Below are positions 6,778-8,447 of a stretch of 8,447 nucleotides of DNA, piece by piece; positions within the stretch are counted from its first letter, which is position 1, and each line of letters opens with the position of its first letter. This DNA is from Clostridia bacterium (lineage in GTDB: Bacteria; Bacillota; Clostridia; Christensenellales; Aristaeellaceae), in assembly GCA_016296675.1 (NCBI GenBank), contig JAEDIV010000117.1, forward strand, positions 1 through 8,447, read 5' to 3'. A program made the position numbers and the translations under genes. The notes beneath the pieces are model-generated. The model was not told the origin of the DNA and ran no database searches. It saw only the letters and a program-made list of their open reading frames with translations.

Positions 6778-8238
6778 TCAGATCCTCTCGTAGAATTCGT
6801 TGAGTTCGCGATATTTGGCCGCAAGCTCGTCTGTTAACGCGCCCTTTTGCATGCGCCAGCGCCAGTTGCTGCCGCCGACAGTGCCGGGGGTATTCATGCG
6901 CGCAGAGCCGTCGAGCTTGAGGATATCCTGCATCGGGATGACCGCGATGCGGGCCGGACTGCCAAGCGCAGCTTCGATCATGCTGTCGGAGATGGTGTCG
7001 CGCTCGGGCAGGTTTTCTTTCGCGTATTTCTTCGTTTCTTCGCCGAGCTGATTCCACCAGCCGATCAGGGTATCGTTGTCATGCGTTCCGGTATAGCAGA
7101 TGGAATTCTCGGTGATGTTTGCCAGAAAATGGGGGTTGTCCTGACCTCCGTCAAAACCGAAGGAAAGAACCTTCATACCCGGATAACCGCAGAATCTCAA
7201 AAGGCGTTTGACGCGCTTGGAGATTACGCCCAGATCCTCGGCGATTACGTTGAGCTCGGGAAGCTTTCTTTTGACATTGCTGAAAAAGTGCTTGCCGGGC
7301 GCCTTTTCCCATTTGCCCACGCGCGCATTGGGCGCACCGGCGCGAATGGAATAATAGTTCGCAAAGCCGATAAAATGGTCCACGCGAACCATGTCATAAA
7401 GCTCCAGCGTGGTCTTTAAGCGGTTGATCCACCAGGCATAGCCGGTCTTTTTGAGCTTTTTCCAGTCATAGAGGGGATTGCCCCAAAGCTGACCGTCCTC
7501 GGAGAAATAATCCGGCGGAACTCCGGCAACTTTTACGGGACGTCTGTCTCTGTCCAGCTGGAAGATTTCGGGATTGGCCCAGGTGTCTGAGGAGTCCTCA
7601 GAGACATAGATCGGAATATCGCCGAAAATGGAGATGCCGTTTTTGTTGGCATAGGACTTAAGGCTTGTCCACTGCTTGAAGAACAGATACTGGGTATATT
7701 TATAGAAGTTGACTTCATCGCCCAGAATACGTCCGTAATGCTCGATGGCCTTTTCTTCGCGCATACGGATGGCGATGTCGGGCCACTCGGTCCACATCTT
7801 GCCGCCGAAATAATCCTTGACCGCCATAAAAAGGGAATAGTCATTGAGCGACGGATGCGCATCGATGAACTGAGATACTTCATCCTTTAAGCGCGCGTAG
7901 CTTTCTTCAAAGCTCTTTTTGAGCGCGCGAAGGTGACGCGCCTTCGCGTTTTCAAAGTTCAGTTCCTTTGCGTTTGAATAAAGGTCGGCATCGTCGGTCA
8001 ATAAACCCTCTTTCTTCAGTGTGTCAAGATCGATCATATAGATGCTGCCGGCATGGGTGCAGGTGCTCTGATAGGGCGATTCGCCGTAGCCGGTGGGGCC
8101 CACGGGCAGTACCTGCCAGATGGACATGCCGGCTTTTCTGAGCCAGTCAACAAACTGATAGGCTTCTTTTCCGAGAGTTCCAAACATTCCCTCAGTAGGA
8201 AGAGAGGTGATGTGGAGAAGAACGCCGCTTTGTCTCAT
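6778..8238 (-). CDS. malQ: 4-alpha-glucanotransferase (amylomaltase, GH77)
   Basis: MalQ transfers segments of alpha-1,4-glucan from one chain to another, releasing glucose and making longer chains that phosphorylase can attack. It acts in the cytoplasm. The 486-residue length is normal for the compact bacterial GH77 type. The N-terminal RQSGVLLHITSLP (2-14) and WQVLPVGPTGYGESPYQS (41-58) are family signatures. The catalytic nucleophile is Asp287 in MVRVDHF, the acid/base is Glu334 in IAEDLG, and the third carboxylate is probably Asp387 in GTHDNDT. NWRWRM (458-463) is the conserved C-terminal block. The usual AGN-PxxID segment after SPYQS reads HAGSIYMID (62-70), a mild departure. The start is supported by AAGGAAGGA (8244-8252), 5 nt before the ATG. 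It is the first gene after the promoter and forms a glucan breakdown pair with glgP. Confidence 0.96.
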   Translation of the reverse strand: MRQSGVLLHITSLPTEGMFGTLGKEAYQFVDWLRKAGMSIWQVLPVGPTGYGESPYQSTCTHAGSIYMIDLDTLKKEGLLTDDADLYSNAKELNFENAKARHLRALKKSFEESYARLKDEVSQFIDAHPSLNDYSLFMAVKDYFGGKMWTEWPDIAIRMREEKAIEHYGRILGDEVNFYKYTQYLFFKQWTSLKSYANKNGISIFGDIPIYVSEDSSDTWANPEIFQLDRDRRPVKVAGVPPDYFSEDGQLWGNPLYDWKKLKKTGYAWWINRLKTTLELYDMVRVDHFIGFANYYSIRAGAPNARVGKWEKAPGKHFFSNVKRKLPELNVIAEDLGVISKRVKRLLRFCGYPGMKVLSFGFDGGQDNPHFLANITENSICYTGTHDNDTLIGWWNQLGEETKKYAKENLPERDTISDSMIEAALGSPARIAVIPMQDILKLDGSARMNTPGTVGGSNWRWRMQKGALTDELAAKYRELNEFYERI

Positions 8239-8273
8239 GGGAATCCTTCCTTTGCATAGGTTATCAAGTATAG

Positions 8274-8302
8274 ATTATAAAATGCATCGGTTAAGTGTTC
8301 AA
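8274..8302 (-). promoter_or_regulatory. Sigma-A type promoter for malQ-glgP-hflX
   Basis: On the minus strand a -35 box TTGAAC (8297-8302, four of six consensus bases) is separated by exactly 17 nt from a perfect -10 box TATAAT (8274-8279). Transcription would begin near 8267, giving a leader of about 30 nt that contains the malQ ribosome binding site. A short direct repeat, GTGTT-CAAC-GTGTT on the plus strand (8295-8308), overlaps the -35 box and might be an operator, but it is too short to assign to a regulator. Confidence 0.75.
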
Positions 8303-8364
8303 CGTGTTTTGGATGAGTGAGAGATTTTAACGCAAATATAGCTGTAAAAGATACAAAGACATAA

Positions 8365-8396
8365 AAAACTCCGCCGGATTAATACGGCGGAGTTTT
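8365..8396 (-). terminator. Intrinsic terminator of the upstream gene
   Basis: The arms AAAACTCCGCCG (8365-8376) and CGGCGGAGTTTT (8385-8396) form a perfect 12-bp stem around an 8-nt loop. On the minus strand the stem ends in a run of six T residues, so it should stop transcripts arriving from the right, outside the window, before the malQ promoter. Four T residues also follow on the plus strand, so it may work in both directions. Confidence 0.85.
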
Positions 8397-8400
8397 CAAG

Positions 8401-8427
8401 CCATCAAAAAAGTACCTTTTTTGATGG
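8401..8427. repeat. Second hairpin next to the terminator
   Basis: CCATCAAAAAA (8401-8411) and TTTTTTGATGG (8417-8427) form a perfect 11-bp stem with a 5-nt loop, only four bases from the neighbouring terminator. The six A:T pairs at the loop end are unusual for a terminator stem. It may be a tandem terminator part or one end of an interspersed repeat that continues past the window edge. Confidence 0.6.
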
Positions 8428-8447
8428 GAAGGGCCGATCCCCTGAAA

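Noticed and set aside
5931..6803. 290-codon open frame on the plus strand opposite glgP
   Set aside because: It is antisense to a conserved enzyme and its translation shows no domain. It is a codon-bias shadow.
8282..8298. Possible CcpA (cre) site in the malQ promoter, AACCGATGCA on the minus strand
   Set aside because: It departs from the cre consensus at several key positions, including the TG at the left end and the C at the right end.

Overview
The window looks like chromosomal DNA of a Gram-positive anaerobe of the class Clostridia (Bacillota), probably a gut lineage with a moderate GC content. The reasons are the strong AAGGAGG-type ribosome binding sites, a sigma-A type promoter, the clostridial style of HflX with an extra N-terminal domain, and the hairpin repeats at the edges. 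The genus cannot be named from this sequence. All protein genes lie on the minus strand, so they are read from right to left.

Right edge (8239-8447): two adjacent hairpins, one a good terminator for whatever lies upstream, followed by a promoter (TTGAAC, 17 nt, TATAAT) that drives the block below. Positions 8238-2664: malQ (4-alpha-glucanotransferase), glgP (alpha-glucan phosphorylase) and hflX (ribosome-associated GTPase), separated by only 6-7 nt and almost certainly cotranscribed. MalQ rearranges malto-oligosaccharides or glycogen branches into longer chains, and GlgP phosphorolyses these to glucose-1-phosphate, so the pair forms a glycogen/maltodextrin breakdown module. HflX is a housekeeping passenger; its first ~150 residues carry a complete JAMM/MPN-type metal-binding signature.

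Middle (2663-2267): an inverted repeat and then the remains of a GNAT acetyltransferase gene. It has lost its N-terminal part and carries a one-base frameshift, and its 3' part runs without a stop into the next gene. Positions 2266-199: a secreted or lipid-anchored DUF2927 protein, a small nitroreductase whose ribosome binding site overlaps the preceding stop codon, and a membrane protein that I read as a catalytically degenerate CPBP (CAAX protease/bacteriocin-processing) family member. A strong intrinsic terminator at 104-146 ends the run. Left edge (1-55): a pair of GC-rich hairpins typical of interspersed repeats in clostridial genomes.

I found no RNA genes, CRISPR arrays, insertion sequences or phage genes, and no clear multi-gene novel system. 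The points most worth following up are the JAMM-like domain on HflX, the decayed acetyltransferase joined in frame to the DUF2927 gene, and the apparently inactive CPBP homologue.
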